The notes under the pieces were generated by a model. That model was not told the DNA's origin. It worked only from the letters and a program-made list of their open reading frames with translations, and searched no databases. Below, one piece after another: positions 7,074 through 14,806 of a stretch of DNA of 38,402 nt; within the stretch, counting starts at the first letter, position 1; each line of letters starts with the position of its first letter. The DNA comes from Myxococcales bacterium UBA1203 (lineage in GTDB: Bacteria > Myxococcota > Myxococcia > Myxococcales > UBA5297). The stretch is taken from contig DBXV01000022.1 of NCBI GenBank assembly GCA_002309695.1, positions 24,534 through 62,935 of the forward strand, written 5' to 3'. The position numbers and the translations under genes were made by a program.

Positions 7074-8405
7074 ATGTTTTCCAAACGCCTCCACAACCTT
7101 CTGCCCCTGCCATTCGCCGCGCTGCTCACCGCGTGCTTTCTCACCGCGTGCCCTTCATCCCCGGACGACAAAGCGGGCGGCGAGACGCCCTGCCCCCGGG
7201 CCGAGGACGGCGCGTCTCTCCCCTCTCCCGTCTGCGAATCCCTGTCCGAGGACGGCCTTCTGCCGCCTGAGCCCCTGACCATCCGCTCCGGGCGCATCAA
7301 AAACGGCGAACCTCTGGCCGCAGCCCTCGTCCGCCTCGGCCTCAGCAGCGGCCAGTCCTCCGAGGTCATCCGCGCGCTGGACGGCATCTTTGACTTTCGG
7401 CGCTCCCGGCCCGGCGACCAGCTGCGCATCACGTTTCAGGGCGAGAGTCCCAATGTCATCGAATACAGGGCCTCGATGACGCGCGAGTGGCTCGTCACCC
7501 GCGGTGCTGACGGAAGGCTTCACGGCGAGGCGCGCACCATCGAAGCCTCGACGGAAGTGGCCCAGGTGGACATCACCATCGAGAGTTCTCTCTACGAAGC
7601 CATGCGTGCCGCGGGAGAAGACCCGTCGCTGTCCATCGACGTGGCCGATGTCTTTGCCTGGGACATCGACTTCTACCGGGACCTGCGCCGCGGCGACCGC
7701 CTGCGCCTCATCGTCGAAAAGGAGCGCGTTCAGGGCCAGCTGCTCCGCTACGGCGACATCATCGGCGTCCGCTACATCGGCGGCCTCGTCGGCGACAAAA
7801 CCTACCTGCGCTACAAGCTGGCGGAGGGCGGTGAGGGCTACTTCGCAGCGGACGGACAGAGCGCCAAGAAGGCCTTTCTCAAGAGTCCCCTCAAGTACAC
7901 CTTCATCACCTCGACCTACGGCGGACGGCAGCATCCGGTGCTGGGCTTCCACAAGCAGCATCAGGGCGTGGACCTGCGCGCGGCAGAAGGGACGCCCGTG
8001 TGGAGCGTGGCCGACGGCACCGTGGTCAAAGCGGTCAAAAACGACAGGGCCGCCGGCAACTACGTGGTCCTCCGCCACGCCAACGGCATGGAGACCTACT
8101 ACCTGCACCTGTCCAAATTTGCCGACGGCCTGCGGCCGGGACTGCGCGTTCAGCAGAAGCAGGTCATCGCCTATTCGGGAAACACGGGGCGCTCCACTGG
8201 GCCGCACCTGCACTACGGCATGAAGCGCGGCGGCGTGTTCGTGGACCCCATGTCGCAGAATTTTCCCCGGGCGAAGCCGCTGCCCGAGGCGGAGCTGGAC
8301 CGTTTTCACAGGCAGACAGAGGAAGTGGCGCGCCAGCTCCTGGGGCTGGACGGTGCGCCCTCGAGACCACCCGTTCCTGAGGCACAGACGCCGGCATCGC
8401 CGTGA
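7074..8405 (+). CDS. M23 (LytM-type) peptidase, predicted lipoprotein
   Basis: 443 aa. The signal sequence contains two overlapping lipobox-like sites, LLTAC (Cys21) and FLTAC (Cys26), so it is probably a lipoprotein. Residues about 65-150 resemble the LysM/OapA-type N-terminal module of MepM-like proteins (RSGRIKNGEPLAAALVRLGL). The M23 domain spans about 285-400, with metal and catalytic residues intact: HQGVD, the His of YLHLSK, and the HxH of GPHLHYG. It should be a cell-wall endopeptidase acting on peptide cross-links. The tail is Pro-rich. It follows lptG on the same strand by 75 bases, fitting an envelope-biogenesis cluster. It ends 9 bases before the convergent minus-strand activase gene. 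Confidence 0.88.
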   Translation: MFSKRLHNLLPLPFAALLTACFLTACPSSPDDKAGGETPCPRAEDGASLPSPVCESLSEDGLLPPEPLTIRSGRIKNGEPLAAALVRLGLSSGQSSEVIRALDGIFDFRRSRPGDQLRITFQGESPNVIEYRASMTREWLVTRGADGRLHGEARTIEASTEVAQVDITIESSLYEAMRAAGEDPSLSIDVADVFAWDIDFYRDLRRGDRLRLIVEKERVQGQLLRYGDIIGVRYIGGLVGDKTYLRYKLAEGGEGYFAADGQSAKKAFLKSPLKYTFITSTYGGRQHPVLGFHKQHQGVDLRAAEGTPVWSVADGTVVKAVKNDRAAGNYVVLRHANGMETYYLHLSKFADGLRPGLRVQQKQVIAYSGNTGRSTGPHLHYGMKRGGVFVDPMSQNFPRAKPLPEAELDRFHRQTEEVARQLLGLDGAPSRPPVPEAQTPASP

Positions 8406-8413
8406 CGGGACAG

Positions 8414-9130
8414 CTAGCGAACGCGGCAGTCCAGCTGTCTTTCTGCACGGAAACTGTCCGCGAGCTCTTTCAGCCATCCGGCGTCGGGCGGCTGAAATCC
8501 GGCGTCCCGGCAGAGAATTTCTCCGTCGCGGAAGCGCTGCAGAAACCACTTCTCTCCGGGCGCCAGAAACTCAGCCATGCGCGAAAGCCGGTCGGCGCTG
8601 TGCAGCGGGGCGCAGACGGTGGTCCGCACCTCAAAGGGAACGCCCGATTTTCTGAGGACGCGCAGCGATTCAAGGGCAGGGGCGCCCGACTCCGCGCCGC
8701 ACAAAAAAGCGTAGCCCTCGGGAACGTCCTTGAAATCGAGCGCCACGTAATCGGGCCGCGCCTTTGACGAGAGAAGCTGTTCGAGGCGGTCTGGGAACAT
8801 TCCGTTGGTGTCCAGCTTGAGCCTCATGCCCAGCCGCCGAGCCTCGCTCAGAAAGTCCGAAAGCCCCGCGTGAAGCAGCGGCTCCCCGCCCGTGACGGCA
8901 ACGCCCTGAAGCAGGCCGACGCGCGACTGAAGGAAAGTCAGCACCTCGGAGAGCGCGATGTCGGAAGCGGAACGCGCGGCGGAGAGCAGCTGGGGATTGT
9001 GGCAGTAGCGGCAGCGGAGATTGCAGCCTCGGGTAAAGACCACCGCCGCCAGAGTTCCCGGGAAATCCACGAAGCTGCACTTTTCGAGGCCGCCGATGGG
9101 AAAGGCGCCTGTGTCCGCAGCGGCTGTCAT
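8414..9130 (-). CDS. Anaerobic ribonucleotide reductase activating protein-like radical SAM enzyme (NrdG2 type)
   Basis: 238 aa from the ATG at 9130; an ATG at 9148 in frame is an alternative that would overlap the end of ribA. The N-terminus IGGLEKCSFVDFPG and the cluster motif CNLRCRYC (Cys36, 40, 43), followed by HNP, are typical of the NrdG2 family, a short radical SAM activase thought to install the glycyl radical on class III ribonucleotide reductase. VTGGEPLL and KLDTNGMFPD are further conserved SAM-binding stretches. No nrdD is in the window, so the partner is unproven; activation of another glycyl-radical enzyme is possible. It lies just downstream of ribA and is probably cotranscribed with it. 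Confidence 0.82.
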   Translation of the reverse strand: MTAAADTGAFPIGGLEKCSFVDFPGTLAAVVFTRGCNLRCRYCHNPQLLSAARSASDIALSEVLTFLQSRVGLLQGVAVTGGEPLLHAGLSDFLSEARRLGMRLKLDTNGMFPDRLEQLLSSKARPDYVALDFKDVPEGYAFLCGAESGAPALESLRVLRKSGVPFEVRTTVCAPLHSADRLSRMAEFLAPGEKWFLQRFRDGEILCRDAGFQPPDAGWLKELADSFRAERQLDCRVR

Positions 9131-9152
9131 GGGAACACCGCGGGACATTTCT

Positions 9153-9863
9153 CTAAAGCCCGATGCCGGGCGCGCCGTCGCTGGAGCGGTCCAGCTGGCC
9201 GTCTTCGTCGGGAAGAACGATGAAGTGACCGCTCTGCGCCGCCTTGGCCGCCAGATACGCCCGGTTGAAGCGGGTGACGGGGGCCAGCGAGGGAATCCGT
9301 CGGCGGATGGCAATGCCCGCGTCGGAGAGCGCGGAAATTTTCAGCGGATTGTTCGTCAGCAGGTCGATGGAGCGGATGTCCAGAAGGCGCAGCGCCTCAG
9401 CCGCCACCTCATAGCTGCGCAAATCCTCGGCAAATCCCAGGCGCCGGTTGGCCTCAAAGGTGTCCATTCCCTGAGCCTGGAGCGCGTAGGCCCGCACCTT
9501 GTTGCCCAGGCCGATGCCCCGCCCCTCCTGGCGCAGATAAATCACGGCGCCGGTGCCCTTCCGGCAGATGGCTTCGAGAGCGGAATCCAGCTGCGCCTTG
9601 CAGTCACATTTCAGGCTGCCGAAGACCTCGCTGGTCATGCACTCGCTGTGGACGCGCACCAGAACGCCCTCGCCGCCGGAGACCGTGCCCGCCACCATGG
9701 CCACATGCTCCAGCCCCGTCTGGCGTTCCCGAAGCACCAGGGCCCGCATCAGGCCAAAGCGCGTGGGGAGCGGCGCTTCCGCGTAAACTTCGAGAAGGGG
9801 GGCATTGGCCCCGCCCTGCTGGACGGCTGAATTGGGCATCTGCATGGACTTTTGAAGGCGCAT
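9153..9863 (-). CDS. ribA: GTP cyclohydrolase II (riboflavin synthesis)
   Basis: 236 aa if started at 9863; ATGs at 9845 and 9839 would remove six or eight residues and no start has a clear ribosome binding site. It is stand-alone RibA without the RibB domain. The zinc ligands are Cys75 (VHSECMTSEVFG), Cys86 and Cys88 (KCDCK). The catalytic stretch YLRQEGRGIGLGNKVRAYALQ and the later LLTNNP motif are complete. It converts GTP to the diaminopyrimidine precursor of riboflavin. The C-terminal tail after about 205 is a short extension. No other rib genes are adjacent; the radical SAM gene follows within about 20 bases. Confidence 0.93.
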   Translation of the reverse strand: MRLQKSMQMPNSAVQQGGANAPLLEVYAEAPLPTRFGLMRALVLRERQTGLEHVAMVAGTVSGGEGVLVRVHSECMTSEVFGSLKCDCKAQLDSALEAICRKGTGAVIYLRQEGRGIGLGNKVRAYALQAQGMDTFEANRRLGFAEDLRSYEVAAEALRLLDIRSIDLLTNNPLKISALSDAGIAIRRRIPSLAPVTRFNRAYLAAKAAQSGHFIVLPDEDGQLDRSSDGAPGIGL

Positions 9864-10055
9864 CCGCCCCCGGAAAAAAAGCGGGCGCGTTTAGCAACGG
9901 GCCTTGTGAAGTCAAGGAAGGCCGGGGCGGCGTTCAGAGGGGAAAATCAGACGGAGCGCACTCATTTCACTCTGAAAAATCCCTGCTTTTTCTGAAAAGC
10001 GCATTGCCGTGCCCGCAGGCCCTCCCTAAAAGGCGCGCTTCGTTTCAGCGGGGCG

Positions 10056-10090
10056 TCTGCGTCCTCCTCGCCTGAGTGAGGACGCGCAGA
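10056..10090 (+). promoter_or_regulatory. Hairpin directly abutting a ribosome binding site
   Basis: TCTGC plus GTCCTC (10056-10066) pairs with GAGGAC plus GCAGA (10078-10083 and 10086-10090), giving an 11-bp stem with a 2-base bulge and an 11-base loop. The AGGGG ribosome binding site of the next gene begins at 10091. The hairpin could limit or tune translation; this is inferred from position only. Confidence 0.35.
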
Positions 10091-10102
10091 AGGGGTGAAG
10101 CC

Positions 10103-10723
10103 ATGGCCGTCTTCCAGAACGCAGTCACCGGGTTCAACATCAACATTCCCAGGCGGGGCAAAAGCTACCACGTCCAGACAGAGGACTCCGGCATCAACAA
10201 CCCGCACATCATGACGCACCTGTTTCTGGGCGGGAACATCATCGCCACCACCAAGTCGTCCTACGCGGACATTCTGGGGGCGCCGGACCTGGCGGAAAAG
10301 GTGCGGGCGCTGATGGACGAGCAGCACAAGGAAATGATCCGCAACCTGCTGGACGGGAAGTTCGACGAGCAGGCCTCCAAGTCCGTCCAGCTCCACGCGC
10401 CCAAGGTCGAGATGCTCACGCCCTATCAGCAGCCCATTCAGCGGGCGGACAGTGCTGAGGGCACTGAGGCGGCGGCAGCGAAGGAAGCGCCCTCAGCTCC
10501 GGCAAAGGAGATCCCCGGGAAAGAGGTTCGGGCAGAGCCTCAGACAGACGCCGGCGCGCAGCTTTCCGCCGCAAACGAAACGCCAGCGGCTCAGGAGGCG
10601 CCTCCCATTGCGGCCGCGCCGGAAAAGCCCCCTCTCTCGGCTCACGAGCAGCTGCGCGCGGCTCTCCTCGCCTATCTGGACGCCGCCCGCTACGCGCTCG
10701 GAAGCATTCATTCAGCGGGCTGA
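10103..10723 (+). CDS. Conserved protein of unknown function
   Basis: 206 aa from the ATG at 10103 with AGGGG 8 bases upstream; an upstream in-frame GTG at 10076 would add nine basic residues without a ribosome binding site. The N-terminal ~90 residues are compact: a beta-rich stretch (GKSYHVQTEDSGINNPHIMT, then HLFLGGNIIATTKSSYADIL) followed by helices. I recall similar YHVQTEDSG proteins from deltaproteobacterial genomes but no function. The middle (about 125-185) is an Ala/Glu/Pro-rich low-complexity linker and the last 20 residues form a helix. There is no signal peptide. It stands alone between ribA (divergent) and a strong terminator. Confidence 0.65.
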   Translation: MAVFQNAVTGFNINIPRRGKSYHVQTEDSGINNPHIMTHLFLGGNIIATTKSSYADILGAPDLAEKVRALMDEQHKEMIRNLLDGKFDEQASKSVQLHAPKVEMLTPYQQPIQRADSAEGTEAAAAKEAPSAPAKEIPGKEVRAEPQTDAGAQLSAANETPAAQEAPPIAAAPEKPPLSAHEQLRAALLAYLDAARYALGSIHSAG

Positions 10724-10754
10724 CGCCAGACAGAGTCAGTGCAATCGGAAGCAG

Positions 10755-10783
10755 AGCCCCGGAAATTTTCCGGGGCTTTTTTT
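10755..10783 (+). terminator. Strong Rho-independent terminator
   Basis: AGCCCCGG and CCGGGGCT form an 8-bp stem (extendable through AAA/TTT) around an A/T-rich loop, followed by a run of T. It closes the single-gene unit of the unknown protein at 10103. Confidence 0.85.
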
Positions 10784-10879
10784 GCGGCACTTCCTCGGAC
10801 TTCAGCGGCGAGGGCTTTAGGCGCCGGCCGAAATTCAGCGACAACCACAGCATGGCCGCACCGCCATGGGAGACACGAC

Positions 10880-12097
10880 ATGAAATCACCGAAGAAATGG
10901 ACCATCGCCCTGGGAGCCGCCGCCGCGGCTCTTTCGCTTTTCGCGGGATGCACCAAGGACAGCGGCGGCCAGAGCGGCGGGGGAAGCAGCATGAAGGTCG
11001 GCCTCGTCACCGACGTGGGCGGGCGGGGCGACAAGTCGTTCAACGACAGCGCGCTCAGAGGTCTGGAGAACTGGGCGGCAGACAAAGAGTACGTCTCCGG
11101 CGGCTACAAGCCTCTCGACGCGGGCAAGCGCGCGGCCTCCATCCCCGGTGAGCTGGCGGATCAGAAAATCGTCCCGCTGGGCGTCGAGCCCATGGTGCTG
11201 CACGCCAAGCAGCAGGAGGACTACGAGTCGAATCTGCAGCTTCTGGTGGACAACGGCGCCTCTCTGTCCATCGGCGTGGGCTTCATGCTGGAAAACTCCG
11301 TCGAGTCAGCCGCGAAAAAGAATCCCGGCGCGCATTTCGTCCTCGTGGACAGCCCGATTCTCAACGCCAGCGGTGAAACCTACGAGCTGCCCAACGTGGC
11401 CACGGTGACGTTCCGCGAGCAGGAGGGTGCCTTCCTCGTGGGTGCTATCGCCGGACTTGTCTCCGAGACTGGAAAAATCGGCTTCGTGGGCGGCATGCAG
11501 CTGCCCCTCATCAAGCGCTTCGAGGTGGGCTTCCGCGCCGGTGTCCATGCCGTGGCGCCTGAGGCGGCGAAGAATATGCGCGTGGCCTACACGGGCAGCT
11601 TCAACCGCGTGGATGCCGGCAAGCAGGTGGCGCAGGACATGTTCGCCAAGGGCGTGGACATCGTCTTTCACGCGGCCGGAGGCGACGGTCTGGGCGTCAT
11701 TGCCGCCGCCAAAGAGGCCGGACGCATGGCTATCGGCTGCGACAGCGACCAATACGACGTGGCGCCGGACACTGTGCTCACCTCTCTGCTCAAGCGCGTC
11801 GATCTGGCCGTCTATCAGGCTGCCGCCAGGGCCAAGGAAGGCGTCTTCAAGTCCGGCAATGTGGAGATGGGCCTCGCGGAGAACGGGCTCGCCTTCGCGC
11901 CCATCCGCATCGCCAGAATTCCGGCCGACAAGCGGGATGCGCTGCTGAACAAGGTGAAGGAACTGGAAAAGCAGATCGTCAGCGGCGCCATTCAGGTGCC
12001 CGCCACGCAGGAAGCACTGGACGCGTTCATGGCCTCCGGCACATCTCAGGCTCCGTCAGCGGGCGCGGCCGCAGAAACAGCCCCCCAAGCGCCTTAA
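10880..12097 (+). CDS. BMP/PnrA-family substrate-binding lipoprotein of an ABC transporter
   Basis: 405 aa from the ATG at 10880, with GGGAGA about eight bases upstream; the longer open frame from 10739 runs through the preceding terminator and is rejected. The signal peptide ends in the lipobox LFAGC. The mature protein starts with the family signature GLVTDVGGRGDKSFNDSALRG and has two Rossmann-like lobes; FVGGMQLPLIKRFEVGFRAG is the conserved hinge region. BMP proteins usually bind purine nucleosides for import. The permease and ATPase genes normally follow, but here a terminator and an M48 peptidase do, so the transporter must be encoded elsewhere. The C-terminal ~25 residues are Ala/Pro-rich. 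Confidence 0.88.
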   Translation: MKSPKKWTIALGAAAAALSLFAGCTKDSGGQSGGGSSMKVGLVTDVGGRGDKSFNDSALRGLENWAADKEYVSGGYKPLDAGKRAASIPGELADQKIVPLGVEPMVLHAKQQEDYESNLQLLVDNGASLSIGVGFMLENSVESAAKKNPGAHFVLVDSPILNASGETYELPNVATVTFREQEGAFLVGAIAGLVSETGKIGFVGGMQLPLIKRFEVGFRAGVHAVAPEAAKNMRVAYTGSFNRVDAGKQVAQDMFAKGVDIVFHAAGGDGLGVIAAAKEAGRMAIGCDSDQYDVAPDTVLTSLLKRVDLAVYQAAARAKEGVFKSGNVEMGLAENGLAFAPIRIARIPADKRDALLNKVKELEKQIVSGAIQVPATQEALDAFMASGTSQAPSAGAAAETAPQAP

Positions 12098-12159
12098 GGC
12101 AGACGAGCATTTTTCCGCCTGTGCCCCGTCCGTACCCCGTCTGTACCCGATGAAATGAA

Positions 12160-12196
12160 AATCCCCGCCCTCCTGAAGAGGAAGGCGGGGATTTTT
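12160..12196 (+). terminator. Rho-independent terminator after the BMP lipoprotein gene
   Basis: AATCCCCGCC (12160-12169) pairs with GGCGGGGATT (12184-12193), loop 14 bases, then T residues. It isolates the BMP gene from the downstream peptidase gene. Confidence 0.85.
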
Positions 12197-12257
12197 GTGC
12201 CGGGACTCCCCCTCTGGCCCTTCAGACAAAGGGGCTCGAGGGAAAGAAAAATTCTTC

Positions 12258-13694
12258 ATGCCGACAATCACCTCACAGAGCCGCGTCCGCCTGAGCCTCT
12301 CCCGATGGGGCGCCAGACTCTCCGCAGTCTGCGCCGCCGCTTTCTCGCTCCTGGCCTTCCCCGCCGCTTCCCACGCCTTTTCGAAAATCACGCCCGAGCG
12401 CCTCGCGCCCTACTTTGAGCCGGAGACCGTCGCCGCCTTCGATGCCTACATCTGGCCGGGCTACGTCATGGCTGTCGCTCAGGATGTCGTGGAGGTCGTC
12501 TATTGGGTCGTTCTGCTCTGCTTCGCCCTCAACACGAAGCTCATGGAGCACTGCACCGCCCTGGCCGGACGCATCGGCGCCCGCGTGAAAAGTCCCGCTC
12601 TGACGAAGACGGGTGCCGTCCTGAGCAAAATGTGGGGAGACGACGGCTGGGCCGCGGCCGTGCTCTTCGTCATCGCCTACCTGCTCATCGAGCGAATCCT
12701 GTTCTTCCCGGGGACCTTCTATTTCAGCTGGGTCCGGGAACATGACTTTGGCTACTCGGTGCAGCCGCTGTGGAGCTACCTCTGGGACTGGACCAAGGGG
12801 CTGTTCGTCAGCCTTTTGAGCAAGAGTGCCCTCGTCTTCGGCCTCTTCGGCCTGGCGCGGAGGCGCCGGAACTGGTGGCTCTGGCTGGGCATTCCCTGCT
12901 CGGTGCTCATGCTGGGGGCAGGCATTCTCGACCCCTACCGGACGCAGATTTACCGCGATTACGAGCGGCTGCCCGACGGCGAGGTCCGGCAGGCCATCAC
13001 GGAAACGCTGCGCAAAGCAGAGGTCGAATACGAAGACGTGATGCTCATCAAAATGCGCAAGGTCTCCACCCGTGTGAACGCCTTCATCGCCGGCGAGGGG
13101 CCCAGCCGCCGCATCGTCCTCTATGACAACATGCTGGAGGTCTTCAGTCCGGACGAGATTGCCAACGCGGTGGCCCACGAGCTGGGGCATCTGAAAGACC
13201 GCTCCTGGATTCGCAAAATCGTGGGCTCGCTCCTTCTGACGCCGCTCCTGTGGCTGTTTGCCGTTCTGCTCCGGAGGCTGGGCAGAAGCGGGCGGTTTGG
13301 CTTCACCGACGACCGCGATGTCCGCTGTCTGCCCGCGATTTTTGCCCTGCTGTTCGTTCTCGACACCGTGCAGGCGCCCGCCGCCAACATCATTTCCCAG
13401 ACCTACGAGCACCGGGCGGACGACTACGCCCTGAACCTCCTCCACAAGCCAGAGGCCTTCCGCTCGCTGATGGTCCGGCTGGCCCTCGTCAACGCCTCGG
13501 ACCTGCATCCGCCTCTGTGGATGCAGTTTCAGTGGAAGAGCCATCCGCCGGTGGTGGAGCGCGCCGCTCACGCTGAGGATTTTGCCCGCCGTCACGGCAT
13601 TGAGATGCCGCCGCCGACGCCTCAGGCGTTCTTTCTGCCGCCGGAGTTCCAGAAGAAGCTGGACGAGAAGCGGAAGAAGGCGGCGCTGCGCTGA
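12258..13694 (+). CDS. M48-family integral membrane zinc metallopeptidase (Ste24/CAAX-protease-like)
   Basis: 478 aa from the ATG at 12258. A signal-like hydrophobic segment (about 15-40, ending ASHAF) is followed by several membrane helices (about 70-90, 130-155, 190-230, 305-330, 345-365). The zinc motif is HELGH, in NAVAHELGHLKD at about 306-310, with the third ligand Glu in YEHRADDYAL. Architecture and length match the Ste24-like M48 peptidases found in bacteria, which cut membrane or secreted proteins. The substrate is unknown. The last 206 bases overlap, in antisense, the 3' end of the convergent M23 gene. The C-terminus is basic (KKLDEKRKKAALR). Confidence 0.88.
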   Translation: MPTITSQSRVRLSLSRWGARLSAVCAAAFSLLAFPAASHAFSKITPERLAPYFEPETVAAFDAYIWPGYVMAVAQDVVEVVYWVVLLCFALNTKLMEHCTALAGRIGARVKSPALTKTGAVLSKMWGDDGWAAAVLFVIAYLLIERILFFPGTFYFSWVREHDFGYSVQPLWSYLWDWTKGLFVSLLSKSALVFGLFGLARRRRNWWLWLGIPCSVLMLGAGILDPYRTQIYRDYERLPDGEVRQAITETLRKAEVEYEDVMLIKMRKVSTRVNAFIAGEGPSRRIVLYDNMLEVFSPDEIANAVAHELGHLKDRSWIRKIVGSLLLTPLLWLFAVLLRRLGRSGRFGFTDDRDVRCLPAIFALLFVLDTVQAPAANIISQTYEHRADDYALNLLHKPEAFRSLMVRLALVNASDLHPPLWMQFQWKSHPPVVERAAHAEDFARRHGIEMPPPTPQAFFLPPEFQKKLDEKRKKAALR

Positions 13695-14622
13695 CAGATT
13701 CGGAAGCCGGCGCGTCCGGATTTTTCTTCGGGCGCCGGACGACGCGGGCCCCGCGCAGCAGCTCATAGGGGTCCACCGGCTTCCAGCCATGCGCGGTATC
13801 CCAGACAGCAAAGTGCAGATGCGTCGGCGAGCGCTCCTGCCAGGCGTTGACCCCCGTCCGCCCCACCGTGCCCACGGGTGAACCCGCCTCGAGAACATCG
13901 CCCGGCATGACCGTCACCTGCTCCAGATGCGCGTAGTAGGCGACCCAGCGCCGCCGGGGCAGATAGAGCAGAACGTAATTGCCGCCCCGCCCCGGATTGT
14001 CCTGCGTCCAGCCCGTGCGGACCGCCATCACGATGCCCGGCTCCACGCTCAACGCCTCAAAAGGAAGTCCGTCCGCGCCCAGACCGCTCTGGCCGACATC
14101 GTGGATGAACAGGTCGTGAGCCGGATGCCCGGCGCGGTCGGTGGCGTAGCAGGTGACACGGCGGTTTTTCAGATAGCCCCTGCCCTCGGGACCGCCCATG
14201 GAGAGCTGAGGCTGCATCCCCGCCACCGGGAAAATCCAGCGGACGGCCTTCTGCGAACGCTTCTTCGCCGGACGGATCTTTTTCCCCTTTCCAGCCCTGC
14301 CCTGCCTGCCTGTCTTCGCCGCAGCTTCGGGCGCCTGCTCCGGGGCCTTTTTCTCTCCCTCTCCGTCAGCGCAGGCCGAAAGAAACGCAGCGGCGTCATC
14401 GAGGATTTTCAAATCGCGCGCGTCGCACGTTCCCGACTGGCAGAGGCGCTCGTGGGCCAGAAGCGCCTCATCGAGAATCGGCGCGCGGCAGTCCGTCCGC
14501 GTGTTCTCCTCCGGCTCTGCGGCAGCCGGGGGCGCGGCACAGGCCAGAACGAGAGAAATCGCCCACAAAGCAAAGCGGCCCGGCAGGACCGGAGGGCTAT
14601 GGCGAAACGGCAGACGGCTCAC
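13489..14622 (-). CDS. Secreted M23 (LytM-type) peptidase
   Basis: 377 aa from a GTG at 14622, chosen because the next residues form a signal peptide (basic start, hydrophobic FALWAISLVLACAA, cleavage near AAAE). Upstream codons in the same frame lack signal-peptide character and run into the ABC promoter region. A Lys/Arg/Ala-rich linker occupies about 75-125. The M23 domain follows at about 155-300, with HPAHD, YYAHLEQV and THLHF supplying the metal and catalytic residues. It probably cuts peptidoglycan cross-links. The tail after about residue 305 is Ala/Ser/Pro-rich low complexity and is encoded opposite the end of the M48 gene (206-base convergent overlap). The tail may be dispensable or an artefact of a lost stop codon. 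Confidence 0.82.
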   Translation of the reverse strand: MSRLPFRHSPPVLPGRFALWAISLVLACAAPPAAAEPEENTRTDCRAPILDEALLAHERLCQSGTCDARDLKILDDAAAFLSACADGEGEKKAPEQAPEAAAKTGRQGRAGKGKKIRPAKKRSQKAVRWIFPVAGMQPQLSMGGPEGRGYLKNRRVTCYATDRAGHPAHDLFIHDVGQSGLGADGLPFEALSVEPGIVMAVRTGWTQDNPGRGGNYVLLYLPRRRWVAYYAHLEQVTVMPGDVLEAGSPVGTVGRTGVNAWQERSPTHLHFAVWDTAHGWKPVDPYELLRGARVVRRPKKNPDAPASESVSAAPPSSASRPASSGTPAAERTPEASAAASQCRDGGQNPQRERRAPPPADGSSTETASTEADAGPRR

Positions 14623-14750
14623 GTGAATTGGGGCTTCCTGAGAGGAACGATTCGGGCGCCGGAAGGAGCGGCAAAAAAAGGCGGCGGCGCCTGCCAGAAA
14701 GCCCCGCGGCAGGCAAGCGGCGTCCCTCTGACGCGGGCCGGCCGGCGACC

Positions 14751-14778
14751 TTGACACCCCAAAGTCTCCGTCTAAGAG
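14751..14778 (+). promoter_or_regulatory. Candidate promoter of the GldA-like ABC operon
   Basis: Perfect -35 TTGACA (14751-14756) and a weak -10 candidate TAAGAG after 16 bases. The GAGGAG ribosome binding site is at 14794-14799, seven bases before the ATG. The -10 is poor, so confidence is limited. Confidence 0.35.
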
Positions 14779-14806
14779 GCCGCGTCCCTCTTCGAGGAGC
14801 CTTTTG

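Noticed and set aside
10739..10879. N-terminal extension of the BMP lipoprotein from an upstream start
   Set aside because: It would begin within the preceding terminator and destroy the signal peptide; the ATG at 10880 has a ribosome binding site and lipobox.
12273..13898. 541-codon open frame on the minus strand opposite the M48 peptidase gene
   Set aside because: The sequence is His/Gln/Arg-rich without domains, and the plus-strand frame has an intact HELGH metallopeptidase. It is a by-product of high GC.
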